A stretch of DNA of 64,000 nt. It comes from Planctomycetaceae bacterium. Lineage in GTDB: Bacteria; Planctomycetota; Planctomycetia; Planctomycetales; Planctomycetaceae. Positions within the stretch are counted from its first letter, which is position 1; each line of letters begins with the position of its first letter. Below the pieces are notes generated by a model. It was not told where the DNA came from. It did no database searches and saw only the letters and a list, made by a program, of their open reading frames with translations. A program made the position numbers and the translations under genes. The stretch covers positions 434,001-498,000 of the forward strand of contig JACKHO010000003.1 of the NCBI GenBank assembly GCA_020638955.1, written 5' to 3'. Of this stretch, positions 26,087 to 34,733 are shown in pieces.

Positions 26087-27400
26087 ATGCCCAAGCGAAC
26101 ACTCATTTCCAACGCCACTTGTGTTCTGCCGGGAGAAACGCGACAGGCGAACGTGCTCATCGAGGGCAGCACAATCATCGGGATTGATCCACCGTCAACA
26201 GCACATGTCGATGAACTCCGCGATGCCAGTGGCCTGCATTTGTTGCCCGGCTGCATTGATGATCAGGTCCACTTTCGCGAGCCGGGACTCGAGCACAAAG
26301 AAGACCTCCGCACGGGGAGCATTGCGTGTGCGAAAGGAGGAATTACTTCCTTCCTGGAAATGCCGAATACGAATCCCAACACCATTACTATTGAGGCTCT
26401 GCACGACAAGCTGAACCGCGCGGCCTCGAAATGCGTCGTCAATTACGGGTTCTATATTGGAGCGACTGGCAACAACATCCCCGTGCTGCAGGCAGCTCAG
26501 CGGACGCCGGGCATCAAAATCTTCATTGGATCGAGTACTGGAAATCTGCTGGTCGATGAGCAGGCAGCCCTGGAACAAATCTTCGCCGAAACGACATTAC
26601 CCATTTGTGCCCACTGCGAAGATGAAACCACCGTGCGTGCGAACGCTGAAAGGTTGAGCGGCACCACTGACGTCGCTGACCATTCCCGTATACGTGATCA
26701 TGTTGCAGCTCTCATCGCCACCAAACGTGCCGTCGACCTTTCAACGCGCCATAAACATCCGTTCCATGTTCTACACGTTTCTACTGCGGCTGAAGTCGAG
26801 TTTCTGGCCACGACGCCGGACTGGGTGACCGCGGAAGCGTGTCCGCACCATTTGTTGTTTAACGTCGAGGATTACGCGCGCCTGGGAACGCTCGTGCAAA
26901 TGAATCCTTCCATTAAGAACAAGGAAGACAATGACGCACTCTGGCAAGGATTGTTGAGCGGCGTCATCGAAGTCATCGCGACCGACCACGCACCTCACAC
27001 GCTGGAAGAGAAGGCCAAGCCGTACCCCAGTTCGCCTTCCGGTTTGCCAGCCGTCGAAAACTCTCTGGCACTCCTGCTGAATGCCGTGCACGAGGGGCGT
27101 TGTACGCTCGAAAACGTCGTGGATTGGATGGCCGCCGCGCCTGCTCGAATTTGGAGTATGAAAGCGAAGGGCCAGATTGCCGAAGGATGTGATGCCGACC
27201 TCGTGCTGGTCGATTTGCAAAAGCAGCACACCATTCGAAACGCAGAACAGGTCACCAAGTCTGGTTGGAGCCCATGGGACGGCGTCACCCTGACCGGGCT
27301 TCCGGTGGAAACCTGGGTCATGGGCCAGCGCGTCTGGAGCGATGGCAAACTTGTCCCTGATGTTCTCGGTTCCGAAGTGCAATACGAGCGGACTACATAA
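26087..27400 (+). CDS. pyrC: Dihydroorotase
   Basis: A 437-residue protein. The ATG at 26087 follows CAGGTGA; the open frame continues far upstream but only as a shifted read of the membrane protein gene. The amidohydrolase features are CIDDQVHFREPGLEHKEDL, SFLEMPNTNPNT, IKIFIGSSTGNLLV (candidate carboxylated Lys), HCEDETT, HVLHVSTAAE and EVIATDHAPHT. The first metal ligand of the usual HxH pair is Gln here (DDQVH), a variant I associate with Bacteroidetes-type dihydroorotases. It closes carbamoyl-aspartate to dihydroorotate in pyrimidine synthesis. Its stop overlaps the 3' end of the AAA ATPase gene by 8 bases. Confidence 0.92.
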   Translation: MPKRTLISNATCVLPGETRQANVLIEGSTIIGIDPPSTAHVDELRDASGLHLLPGCIDDQVHFREPGLEHKEDLRTGSIACAKGGITSFLEMPNTNPNTITIEALHDKLNRAASKCVVNYGFYIGATGNNIPVLQAAQRTPGIKIFIGSSTGNLLVDEQAALEQIFAETTLPICAHCEDETTVRANAERLSGTTDVADHSRIRDHVAALIATKRAVDLSTRHKHPFHVLHVSTAAEVEFLATTPDWVTAEACPHHLLFNVEDYARLGTLVQMNPSIKNKEDNDALWQGLLSGVIEVIATDHAPHTLEEKAKPYPSSPSGLPAVENSLALLLNAVHEGRCTLENVVDWMAAAPARIWSMKAKGQIAEGCDADLVLVDLQKQHTIRNAEQVTKSGWSPWDGVTLTGLPVETWVMGQRVWSDGKLVPDVLGSEVQYERTT

Positions 27401-28877
27401 TCGAGAAGTAGTTCTCGATGGCCTGGTCAATCGCTTCCCGCGTAATAACGCGCGGCATGTCATGCAGCGTGCAGCGGTTCTCCACCTGACGAATCAAGTC
27501 GCGGGGATGGCAGAAGCGGAAGGGACGTTGCGCCTTTACGTAGTGCTCCTTCACCATGTAGTCCACGATTTCACTGTCGCAAATAAACCCCATGCCCTTG
27601 GCCATACGGGCGAATAGTGATCGGAATTCTGCTTCACTGGGGTCACGCACTTCGATTTTGTAAGGAATTCGACGCAGAAACGCGTCGTCAACCAAATCGC
27701 GTGGTTCGAGGTTACTCGAGAAAATGATGAGTTGATCGAACGGTACCTGAATGGTTCGTCCACTCTCCAGATGCAAATAGTCGTGTCGTTGTTCCAGCGG
27801 AACAATCCAACGGTTGAGTAGTTCATCAGTCCGCATTCTTTGTCGACCGAAGTCGTCAATGAGCAGCGTGCCGCAGTTCGCTTTCAACTGCAGAGGTGCT
27901 TCTCCAATCCCTGATTTGCGGATGTAAGTAATTTCCAGGTTGTCCATTTGGAGTTCGCCACCGGCCACAATGGTGGGACGTTCAATTTGCACCCAGCGTC
28001 CATCGATTGTATCGGAAGCGTTGGCGCTAATGAGCTTGTGGCGGTTGGGGTCATACAAACGAATGATTTCGCCGCCGGCGATGAGTGTACGAGGAATCCA
28101 AATGCGGTCCCCGTACGAGCGAGTCACGCGCTCGGCCATACTCGTTTTTCCGTTACCTGGAGCGCCATACAGAAACATTCCGCGTCCCGAGTGAATGGCC
28201 TGGCCGACACTCGACAACAAGCTGTCACCGATGTCCATATCGCTGAACGCTTTACGGATGTCTTCCAGTGGCGGACGTCGCCCTTCAAGTGACTGCGCCT
28301 TGACGCTGGCAATGTAATGTTTGAGCGACACAGGTGCCGTACCGTAATACGTGCAATGATCAGCCAGCGTTCGGGCGCGTTCGCGGCCAAGTTCTGTCAG
28401 CTCGTAGAGGTAGTCGCCCCCGGCGATTGAATTCTTGTAGACGACAAGGCGATCTACCTTCATTTGCCGCAGCATGGTTTCAATGATGGGAAACTTCAGG
28501 CCAATTTGGTTGGCAATGCGACTTCCCGCCTCCACGCTGCGACTGAGCAGGAATTTCAAGATAAGGCTGTAGACCTCAGAATTCGACAAGCCGGCCTCTT
28601 CCAGTGAATTGGGAGCCAGTGGCGTAAACGCCCGCCCGGCGCCCAATTGGAATAACGTCGAATCGGACCGAATTGGCGCAGGCTTCCTGGGGACGCCCGG
28701 ACGCGTGTTCGGCTTCTTCACCAAGACACTCGCCAGCCCATGCGAAGATGTCTTAGGCGCTGCTTCCGTTGCAGTGTCCGCCTCCAACTCTTCCGGAAGC
28801 GCTGCGACATTCTTTTCGTTAGCGACGCCCAAACTACGAAGCAGGTCATCAATTTCGGTGGGGGTGTGGCTCGACAT
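27393..28877 (-). CDS. AAA ATPase with N-terminal winged-helix-like segment
   Basis: A 494-residue protein. Residues 1-95 are disordered and charged (EELEADTATEAA). Residues about 95-175 look like a winged helix (LSNSEVYSLILKFLLSRS ... LTELGRERA). The AAA core has Walker A GAPGNGKTSM (238-247), Walker B TLLIDDFG and a sensor-1-like IIFSSNLEPRDLVDDAF. The C-terminal lid runs FRFCHPRDLIRQVENRC. Similar ATPases are annotated elsewhere as chaperone-like proteins near Flp pilus loci; no pilus genes are close here apart from a DUF1559 pseudopilin 14 kb away. Role unknown. It converges with pyrC (8-base overlap). Confidence 0.8.
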   Translation of the reverse strand: MSSHTPTEIDDLLRSLGVANEKNVAALPEELEADTATEAAPKTSSHGLASVLVKKPNTRPGVPRKPAPIRSDSTLFQLGAGRAFTPLAPNSLEEAGLSNSEVYSLILKFLLSRSVEAGSRIANQIGLKFPIIETMLRQMKVDRLVVYKNSIAGGDYLYELTELGRERARTLADHCTYYGTAPVSLKHYIASVKAQSLEGRRPPLEDIRKAFSDMDIGDSLLSSVGQAIHSGRGMFLYGAPGNGKTSMAERVTRSYGDRIWIPRTLIAGGEIIRLYDPNRHKLISANASDTIDGRWVQIERPTIVAGGELQMDNLEITYIRKSGIGEAPLQLKANCGTLLIDDFGRQRMRTDELLNRWIVPLEQRHDYLHLESGRTIQVPFDQLIIFSSNLEPRDLVDDAFLRRIPYKIEVRDPSEAEFRSLFARMAKGMGFICDSEIVDYMVKEHYVKAQRPFRFCHPRDLIRQVENRCTLHDMPRVITREAIDQAIENYFSIM

Positions 28878-29044
28878 AATTTCGACCGCGCTGAGTGCAA
28901 AGGGGGGAATTTGCCAGGCCCGTCCTGAAACGTGGGATGCATCAGACGACCGCGATGCCGAAACGCATCACTCACCACTGCTTTCAATTAAGAATATGGG
29001 TGACTCTTTGGATTGGAGGGGTCGTGATGAGCGAATCGGTCACC

Positions 29045-29058
29045 ACCAATGCATTGGT
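29045..29058. promoter_or_regulatory. Perfect 14-bp palindrome upstream of the DinB gene
   Basis: ACCAATGCATTGGT lies in the 299-base divergent gap between the AAA ATPase and DinB genes, 119 bases before the DinB start. It has the form of an operator for a dimeric regulator; none can be named. The rest of this gap shows no small gene. Confidence 0.3.
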
Positions 29059-29176
29059 TGTCGGAATGATGACTGTTCGAACGCGTAACCCCTTGACTTT
29101 CAGGTGCCACGGACGACCATAGGGGCTCGGCCAATCATGCTCTGCAGACCGTAACGACAAAACTCAGGAGAACTTG

Positions 29177-29701
29177 ATGTCTCATTCCATTGGACAAAGC
29201 GTTGCAGATTCATTGACTCTCTGCCTGGGCTACGCCCGCCGTTTACTGAAAGACGTAACCCCAGATACTTTTGCACGCTTCGCGGCTCCCGGCGGGACTG
29301 TTGTGGAGTCGAACCATCCCGCGTTCGTGTTGGGGCACTTGAGCCTGTATGCGTGCCGGGTTGTTGATCAACTCGGTGGTGACGCCTCTACCGTGACACC
29401 CAACGACCAATTCCAGAAGGTGTTCGGCATGGAGGCAACTTGTGTCGATGATCCTGACGGGTCCATCTATCCCGCAATGGAAGAAGTGACGTCGGAATTC
29501 TTTAAGAACTATGAAGCCGCGTTGGAGTCATTGAAGTCAGCCCCAGATGAAGCCTTCCAGAAGCCGAATCCACACCCCCGGCTGGCTGAGAAGTTCCCCA
29601 CCATGGGGTCTATGCACGCGTTCTACTGCGGCGGCCACATCATGATGCACCTTGGCCAAATAAGCGCCTGGCGCCGAATGCAGGGCATGGGATCGGCATA
29701 G
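29177..29701 (+). CDS. DinB-like protein
   Basis: A 174-residue protein; the ATG at 29177 follows AGGAG by 7 bases. The three-His metal site of the DinB/YfiT four-helix fold is suggested by ESNHPAFVLGHLSLY and by GGHIMMHLGQISAWRRM near the C-terminus. Known for the family: divalent-metal-dependent enzymes including thiol transferases, with most members uncharacterised. It is monocistronic, followed by the second heptad-repeat element. Confidence 0.75.
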   Translation: MSHSIGQSVADSLTLCLGYARRLLKDVTPDTFARFAAPGGTVVESNHPAFVLGHLSLYACRVVDQLGGDASTVTPNDQFQKVFGMEATCVDDPDGSIYPAMEEVTSEFFKNYEAALESLKSAPDEAFQKPNPHPRLAEKFPTMGSMHAFYCGGHIMMHLGQISAWRRMQGMGSA

Positions 29702-29770
29702 AGAACGCATGCGTTACCAACGTACTTTGAACCGCAGCAATGGATTCCGTCGGACCTGAAATGGAGACAA

Positions 29771-29859
29771 GTGGATAGTTGGTAGCGGGTAGCCAGGGCT
29801 CGATTCCAGAGCGACCTCGCGAAACCTCCTATCCACTATCTGATACCCACTACCCACTC
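29771..29859. repeat. Inverted array of AGTGGGT heptads (copy 2)
   Basis: The left arm reads as AGTGGAT, AGTTGGT, AGCGGGT heptads; the right arm as ATCCACT, ATCTGAT, ACCCACT, ACCCACT. The two are separated by about 35 bases of unrelated sequence. Same architecture as 1343-1450 but shorter and with a different centre. It lies 69 bases after the DinB stop and 78 bases before the RluD start. Confidence 0.8.
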
Positions 29860-29937
29860 CGTCGGTAATTGAAGCGGTACTCCTCGGAATGCTGGCATGC
29901 ATCAAAACGCACGAACCTCCCGTCGGATGAAATTGTA

Positions 29938-30945
29938 ATGACAACAACGGACGACTCGGACGAGCTGTCGACCGAAGTACCGCAGGAACTGACGGTCGAG
30001 GCACGTGCGCACGGATGGCGGGTCGACCATTATTTGTCGCGACTGTATCCGAACTACAGTCGCGCATTGTTCCAGCGTGCAATCCAGGATGATCGAGTCC
30101 TGGTCAACGGGCTCGTCATTAAGTCCTCACGTCGATTGCGCGTTAACGACCGCATAAGCGTTCTGCTGCCCGAGCAGCCAGATGGTGACTTGCAGCCGGA
30201 AAACATCCCCATCGAAATTGTCTATGAGGACGAGTACATCGCGGTCATCAACAAGGCCGCCGATGTCGTTACGCATCCCGGCAAGGCAAATTTCACCGGG
30301 ACACTGGCTGCGGCTGTTCAGTACCATTTCGATCAGCTCAGTGATGTCGCTGGTCAATTGCGACCGGGAATTGTGCATCGACTCGACCGCGACACCACCG
30401 GGGTCATTGTCATCGCAAAGGACAATACGGTTCACAATCGGCTGACGCGTCAGTTCGAGCAACGCGTGGTCAAGAAGGAGTACCGGGCGATTGTGCGGGG
30501 TGGACCGCCAGCTGAGTCGGACTACGTTCGCACGCATGTGAAAGTGCATCCTAAGGTGCGTGAGAAAATGATTGTTTGCGGCCCTGACGACAACGGGAAA
30601 GAAGCGGTCACGTTTTACCGCGTCCTCAAACGTTTTCCGGGCTTCTCATACGTACAACTCTTGCCGGAAACGGGCAGGACTCATCAACTGCGCGTACACA
30701 TGCTGCATTTGAAGTGTCCTATTATTGCCGACAAGCTCTACGCGGGGCACGCATCGGTGTCGACTGATGACATCAAAACAGGCGAGACATCGCGGGCGGG
30801 GAATGTTACCCTGATAGAGCGTCAGGCGTTGCATGCGCATCGATTGACTTTGCGTCATCCGGTGACGGAAGCCATCATGGAATTCGAGGCTCCTTTGCCC
30901 GAGGATATGCAGCGGACGCTCGATTTTTTGGAAACAACGGTTTAG
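29938..30945 (+). CDS. rluD: RluD-type large-subunit rRNA pseudouridine synthase
   Basis: A 335-residue protein; the ATG at 29938 (MTTTDDSDEL) is the best start. An N-terminal S4 RNA-binding domain (RVDHYLSRLYPNYSRALFQ, then VLVNGLVIKSSRRLRVND) precedes the catalytic domain. The catalytic Asp is in GIVHRLDRDTTGVIVIAK, with ETGRTHQLRVHMLHLKCPI further on. It isomerises uridines in helix 69 of 23S rRNA in the RluD case; RluC-like specificity cannot be excluded. The gene stands alone, followed on the same strand by the FAH-family gene after 95 bases. Confidence 0.9.
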   Translation: MTTTDDSDELSTEVPQELTVEARAHGWRVDHYLSRLYPNYSRALFQRAIQDDRVLVNGLVIKSSRRLRVNDRISVLLPEQPDGDLQPENIPIEIVYEDEYIAVINKAADVVTHPGKANFTGTLAAAVQYHFDQLSDVAGQLRPGIVHRLDRDTTGVIVIAKDNTVHNRLTRQFEQRVVKKEYRAIVRGGPPAESDYVRTHVKVHPKVREKMIVCGPDDNGKEAVTFYRVLKRFPGFSYVQLLPETGRTHQLRVHMLHLKCPIIADKLYAGHASVSTDDIKTGETSRAGNVTLIERQALHAHRLTLRHPVTEAIMEFEAPLPEDMQRTLDFLETTV

Positions 30946-31040
30946 CGGCACCGCTGGATCGAACACGATTTTGCAAACTTGAATGACTGCGGCACGACGT
31001 TGCAGATCAAGACTTCTGAAAACCCATTGCAGGTTGGATC

Positions 31041-31898
31041 ATGAAACTGGCGAAGGTTTGTACCACTGAGGGTGCGGTTCGCGTGGCGGTTATCGAGGGG
31101 GAAGAGGCTAAATTGCTCCCTTCCGGCGAAGACGGCGCTGCCAGCCTGACTCAAATACTGCATAGCGAAAACCCCCGGGCAGAAGTCGAGAAGTTGCTGC
31201 CAAAGTCTGTCACTGTCGCCCTGGACGACGTGCGATTGCTGGCCCCGGTGGATCGTCAGGAAGTTTGGGCTGCTGGCGTGACCTACAAACGCAGTCAGGT
31301 CGCCCGGATGGAAGAGTCGGAGTCCGGAGCCTCCCACTACGACAAGGTCTATTCGGCCGACCGCCCCGAGCTGTTCTTCAAAGGGACCGCACAACGCATG
31401 GTGCATCCCGGCCAGGCGGTACGTGTGCGGTTCGACAGCCAATGGTCGGTCCCGGAACCTGAGTTCACCATTGTGCTGAATCCCAACATGGATATTGTGG
31501 GCTACACCATTGGGAACGACATGTCGGCCCGGGATATCGAAGGGGAAAACCCGCTCTATCTCCCGCAGGCAAAAGTGTACAAGCAGTGCTGTTCGGTGGG
31601 TCCGGTGATCCAACTTGCCGAAGGACCTCTCGACAAATCGGCCGTGTCAATTCTGTTGACCATTGAGCGGAATGGTGCGGTCATCAGTCGCGGTGAAACC
31701 GGCCTCGATCAACTGCATCGCGAACTGGAGGATCTCGCCGGCTGGCTGGGTCGGGAAAACGAATTCCCGGACGGTGCCTTCCTGCTGACAGGCACTGGCA
31801 TCATCCCCGATGACAACTTCTCGCTCGAGAACGGCGACGTCGTGTCAATTGAAATCTCAGGCATTGGCACACTGACGAATCCAGTCGTCAAAGACTAG
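31041..31898 (+). CDS. Fumarylacetoacetate hydrolase family protein
   Basis: A 285-residue protein. The C-terminal FAH domain is recognised by the metal-binding Glu residues in VPEPEFTIVLNPN, by GYTIGNDMSARDIEGENPLY, and by QAKVYKQCCSVGPVI. GAFLLTGTGIIPDD and the closing NGDVVSIEISGIGTL follow. AAGVTYKRSQVARM lies at the start of the core. Known reactions in the family include C-C bond hydrolysis and decarboxylation in aromatic or sugar-acid breakdown. Sugar-acid lactone pathways often use members of this length, but nothing adjacent fixes the substrate. It converges on the FAD oxidoreductase. Confidence 0.87.
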   Translation: MKLAKVCTTEGAVRVAVIEGEEAKLLPSGEDGAASLTQILHSENPRAEVEKLLPKSVTVALDDVRLLAPVDRQEVWAAGVTYKRSQVARMEESESGASHYDKVYSADRPELFFKGTAQRMVHPGQAVRVRFDSQWSVPEPEFTIVLNPNMDIVGYTIGNDMSARDIEGENPLYLPQAKVYKQCCSVGPVIQLAEGPLDKSAVSILLTIERNGAVISRGETGLDQLHRELEDLAGWLGRENEFPDGAFLLTGTGIIPDDNFSLENGDVVSIEISGIGTLTNPVVKD

Positions 31899-31969
31899 CA
31901 ATTCGCTTTTCGACATTGACGAGAATTGTCCTCTCGAAGTGGGATCCGTACGCTGCTGAGCGCCGTTCC

Positions 31970-33421
31970 CTATGAGTTCGGTTCTGTGCTGACGTCGACA
32001 TCACTCCACTTCAACTCGTGGGGCAGCACATCATTCTTCAGTGATTGAGCCGCCGCAAGACCCGCTGCTTCGCCGAGGGCCACGGCATTGCCGGTGACGC
32101 GATAGCTCGAATGTGCAATGAAATCACCGCTGATGCAGCGACCCGCCATGAGGAGGCCATCGACGTCGGCGGCCACGAGTGCCGGGTACGGGATGTCGTA
32201 AGGCTTGAGTCCACCCTGCTTGAAGCTTTGGTCGACTTCCTGATTGCCAGCCGTCGAAAGTGCGTGAACATCGATAGGGAAAGTCGCCCGGCACACGGCC
32301 TCGGGGTGTCGCAGTCCCGCAGCCAAATCAGCGGCAGTCACTTCGTAGCGGCCACGAATACGTCGCCCTTCCCGAATACCGATTTGCTCGGCTGTGGCGA
32401 CAATGGAAATGTCGCTCCACGGGCCGCCGAGTTTTCGCAGTCCCGAAACAATGTCATGCACTTCGCGGCGAGCCCGAATGGTTGCCTCGCTGATGGCCTC
32501 AACATCGAACGCGGAAACGCCGTACTCGTGGTTGGTCATAATCGAGTAAATGCCGCTGTGCAAATGCCGCAGCGTTGGTGCTCGATACGAAGGATTAATT
32601 CCCGAGTCCTCCATCAAGTTCAGCAAATTCCGTTTCGCTTCCGAACCCGTTTCCCTGATGTATTGCCGGATGGCATTGGGGTCAACACCTGTCAGCAGTG
32701 CGAGCATGGACATGGGCTGGCAGGTACAGTCAGCGCCGACGCCGACGTCAAACTGGCAACCTGCCTGCGCGGCCAAGTCGCCATCTCCGGTGCAGTCGAT
32801 GAATCGATCAGCCACCCACGCCTGCCGACCCGATTTTGATTCCGTGACAATGGCTGCCAGGCGATTGTTTGAATCAGTGACTGCACCGACGACGCGAGTG
32901 TGCAGCAGAATGCGGACGCCAGCATCGACCAGCAATTCTTCCAGCACCAGCTTGGCAATTTCGGGATCGTACACGGTCCCCTTGGATGATTTGGCCACGG
33001 CACTCCCCCGTTCAGCGAAGAGCTGCAGCAGTTCTTTCATAATCCCGCTCTTGTTACTGGAGTCGAGGATTTTCGTCAGCAATCCGGCGGTCCACACCCC
33101 TCCCAGACATCCCGCCAATTCCACCAGCCGAACATCAGCCCCTGCCCGAGCCGCCGCCAGCGCCGCAGCCACACCCGCCGGACCTCCACCACACACCAGC
33201 ACACTCGACCGACCCGCCACCGGAATTTCGCGCTGAGCCTCACTGAGTGAAGTCAGCTCAGCCGACAACGCACCACTCGTCCGCAACACTTCGCCGGACA
33301 CCTTCGCCGTTGCGTCAGCCGACCCATTGGCCGCCAGTGTTAATCCGGTTTGACTGAGCACGGCGCCCGCGACGACTGATTTCAGAAACGTGCGGCGGGG
33401 TTGTGAGAGGGGATTGGTCAT
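31970..33421 (-). CDS. Tat-exported FAD-dependent oxidoreductase (FAD_oxidored type)
   Basis: A 483-residue protein; ATG 33421 gives a twin-arginine signal (SQPRRTFLKSVVAGAVL). The dinucleotide fold follows at SVLVCGGGPAGVAAALAAAR, with the ribose-binding acid in LVELAGCLGG. RFIDCTGDGDLAAQAG is the second FAD motif. The C-terminal GRCISGDFIAHSSYRVTGNA and ALGEAAGLAAA complete the family pattern. Such proteins are abundant in planctomycetes and are exported folded with FAD; their substrates, possibly glycan- or xanthan-derived, are not known. No dedicated partner is adjacent. Confidence 0.85.
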   Translation of the reverse strand: MTNPLSQPRRTFLKSVVAGAVLSQTGLTLAANGSADATAKVSGEVLRTSGALSAELTSLSEAQREIPVAGRSSVLVCGGGPAGVAAALAAARAGADVRLVELAGCLGGVWTAGLLTKILDSSNKSGIMKELLQLFAERGSAVAKSSKGTVYDPEIAKLVLEELLVDAGVRILLHTRVVGAVTDSNNRLAAIVTESKSGRQAWVADRFIDCTGDGDLAAQAGCQFDVGVGADCTCQPMSMLALLTGVDPNAIRQYIRETGSEAKRNLLNLMEDSGINPSYRAPTLRHLHSGIYSIMTNHEYGVSAFDVEAISEATIRARREVHDIVSGLRKLGGPWSDISIVATAEQIGIREGRRIRGRYEVTAADLAAGLRHPEAVCRATFPIDVHALSTAGNQEVDQSFKQGGLKPYDIPYPALVAADVDGLLMAGRCISGDFIAHSSYRVTGNAVALGEAAGLAAAQSLKNDVLPHELKWSDVDVSTEPNS

Positions 33422-33441
33422 GGTTTGCAGTTCTCTTTTGT

Positions 33442-33798
33442 TCACACTTTTGTGACGCTCACCTTTGAACACTGAATCTCGATTGGACTGATCCAGTCAG
33501 TTTCCAGAACGACGCAGCAGTCACCAGCCCCCGGGGTAACTTCAAGTGCATCGATTCTGCACCCAATGTACTCGTCGCGTGCCATCGATTCTATCTGGCG
33601 CACACTTTCTATGACCGCCTCGAAATTCCGTATCCCGCCAAACCGCAAACTCACACGCAAACCGTGAAAGTAACGAACGGAGCACAAGTCGATGCCGAAA
33701 GTCACTTCACGCCGAGGCCCGACTGAAATCGAGGCGATGGTTGAATCGTGAAATTCAAACGGGGTTATGAGTTGTGGCATTCTGCTGTCAACAAGCAC
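33442..33798 (-). CDS. Small protein of unknown function, coupled to the ankyrin lipoprotein gene
   Basis: A 118-residue protein if started at GTG 33798, which directly abuts the TGA of the upstream gene (TGAGTG); ATG 33780 would give 112 residues. Neither has a clear ribosome-binding site, so translation by coupling is likely. It is probably cytosolic, with a beta-rich profile (FEFHDSTIASISVGPRREVT; LRVSLRFGG; DALEVTPGAGDCCVVLETD). The opening 'FHDSxI..I' resembles small proteins found next to toxin-immunity loci, but I cannot name the family. Confidence 0.6.
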   Translation of the reverse strand: MLVDSRMPQLITPFEFHDSTIASISVGPRREVTFGIDLCSVRYFHGLRVSLRFGGIRNFEAVIESVRQIESMARDEYIGCRIDALEVTPGAGDCCVVLETDWISPIEIQCSKVSVTKV

Positions 33799-34650
33799 TC
33801 ATTCATATTGAATTCCCCATTCCTCCAGTTCCTTCTTCGCTGCTTCGATCGATTCTCCCTGCTCTTCCAAGTAGGTCACGAGCGATGCGTAATCTTCCTG
33901 AATTTTCTCAGGGGAAGTTCTTGCCCTCTTCTCCTCTCGAACAACAAAATGGATGAGACGTCTTCGTTGCCCTTTAACCTGAGAGCAGGGATTCGCCCCG
34001 TTCTTAAGGAGCCAAAGCGTCAAATCGTACTGTCCAAACCAGTTTACTGCAGATACTACTGGCTCACAGCCTGCGTGATTCCGCTCGTGGATGTCCGCCC
34101 CCAAGTTCAGCAGGCGGGCAATCTCATCTTTTCGGTTGGGCCTGCCATTTTGTACCAGTGTTGTGATTGGAGACTCATATCCCAGCGCCCCGCCTTTTAG
34201 ATTTGGATCTCCGCCATGCTGAAACACTAGGTCGAAGTAAGACCGTCGTGTGGTCCGCAACGAGAGGTGCGTCACCGAATCGTACCGCCAGAATGTGCCG
34301 CGAGGTGGAATCTTGTGTCCATCAAACATAACGTTGGGGTCTGCGCCAAGTTCCAAGAGTCGACGGAAACACGGTTCGTTCTCTCCCGGAAATGCCCAAA
34401 GTAGCGGCGTAACGTTGTCCTTTCCGATAGCGTTGATGTTTGCGCCCGCCTTTGCCAATCGCTCAACCTCGGCGACATTTCTTGCCTCGATGGCATGACA
34501 GAGGGCTACGACGTCGGGATCATCAAAGTACACTTCCGAGTTCCAGCCGTACTTCTTATGCCATTCTTGCGAACAACCCGGAACTGTCAGTACCCAAAGT
34601 ACAGAGAACGCGACAATTGCAGTCCACGCAAATTGATGATGGTTTGTCAC
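33799..34650 (-). CDS. Ankyrin-repeat lipoprotein
   Basis: A 283-residue protein. The signal peptide ends in a lipobox (WVLTVPGC), so Cys26 should be lipidated. Ankyrin-type repeats run through the mature part: NVAEVERLAKAGANINAIG, DNVTPLLWAFP, RRLLELGADPNVM, FQHGGDPNLKG, IARLLNLGADIHERNHAGC and LWLLKNGANP. The C-terminus is a charged helix (EKIQEDYASLVTYLEEQ). It probably binds a protein partner in the periplasm or at the outer membrane. It is the middle gene of a run of small orphan-like genes and overlaps none, but its stop touches the next start. Confidence 0.78.
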   Translation of the reverse strand: MTNHHQFAWTAIVAFSVLWVLTVPGCSQEWHKKYGWNSEVYFDDPDVVALCHAIEARNVAEVERLAKAGANINAIGKDNVTPLLWAFPGENEPCFRRLLELGADPNVMFDGHKIPPRGTFWRYDSVTHLSLRTTRRSYFDLVFQHGGDPNLKGGALGYESPITTLVQNGRPNRKDEIARLLNLGADIHERNHAGCEPVVSAVNWFGQYDLTLWLLKNGANPCSQVKGQRRRLIHFVVREEKRARTSPEKIQEDYASLVTYLEEQGESIEAAKKELEEWGIQYE

Positions 34651-34733
34651 ACTTTGCCCTTCTCACTCACTGTGTGCTGTCATGTGTTGCAACGTCTGCA
34701 ATGGAAGCCACATCGCTACACACAGTATGAGTA

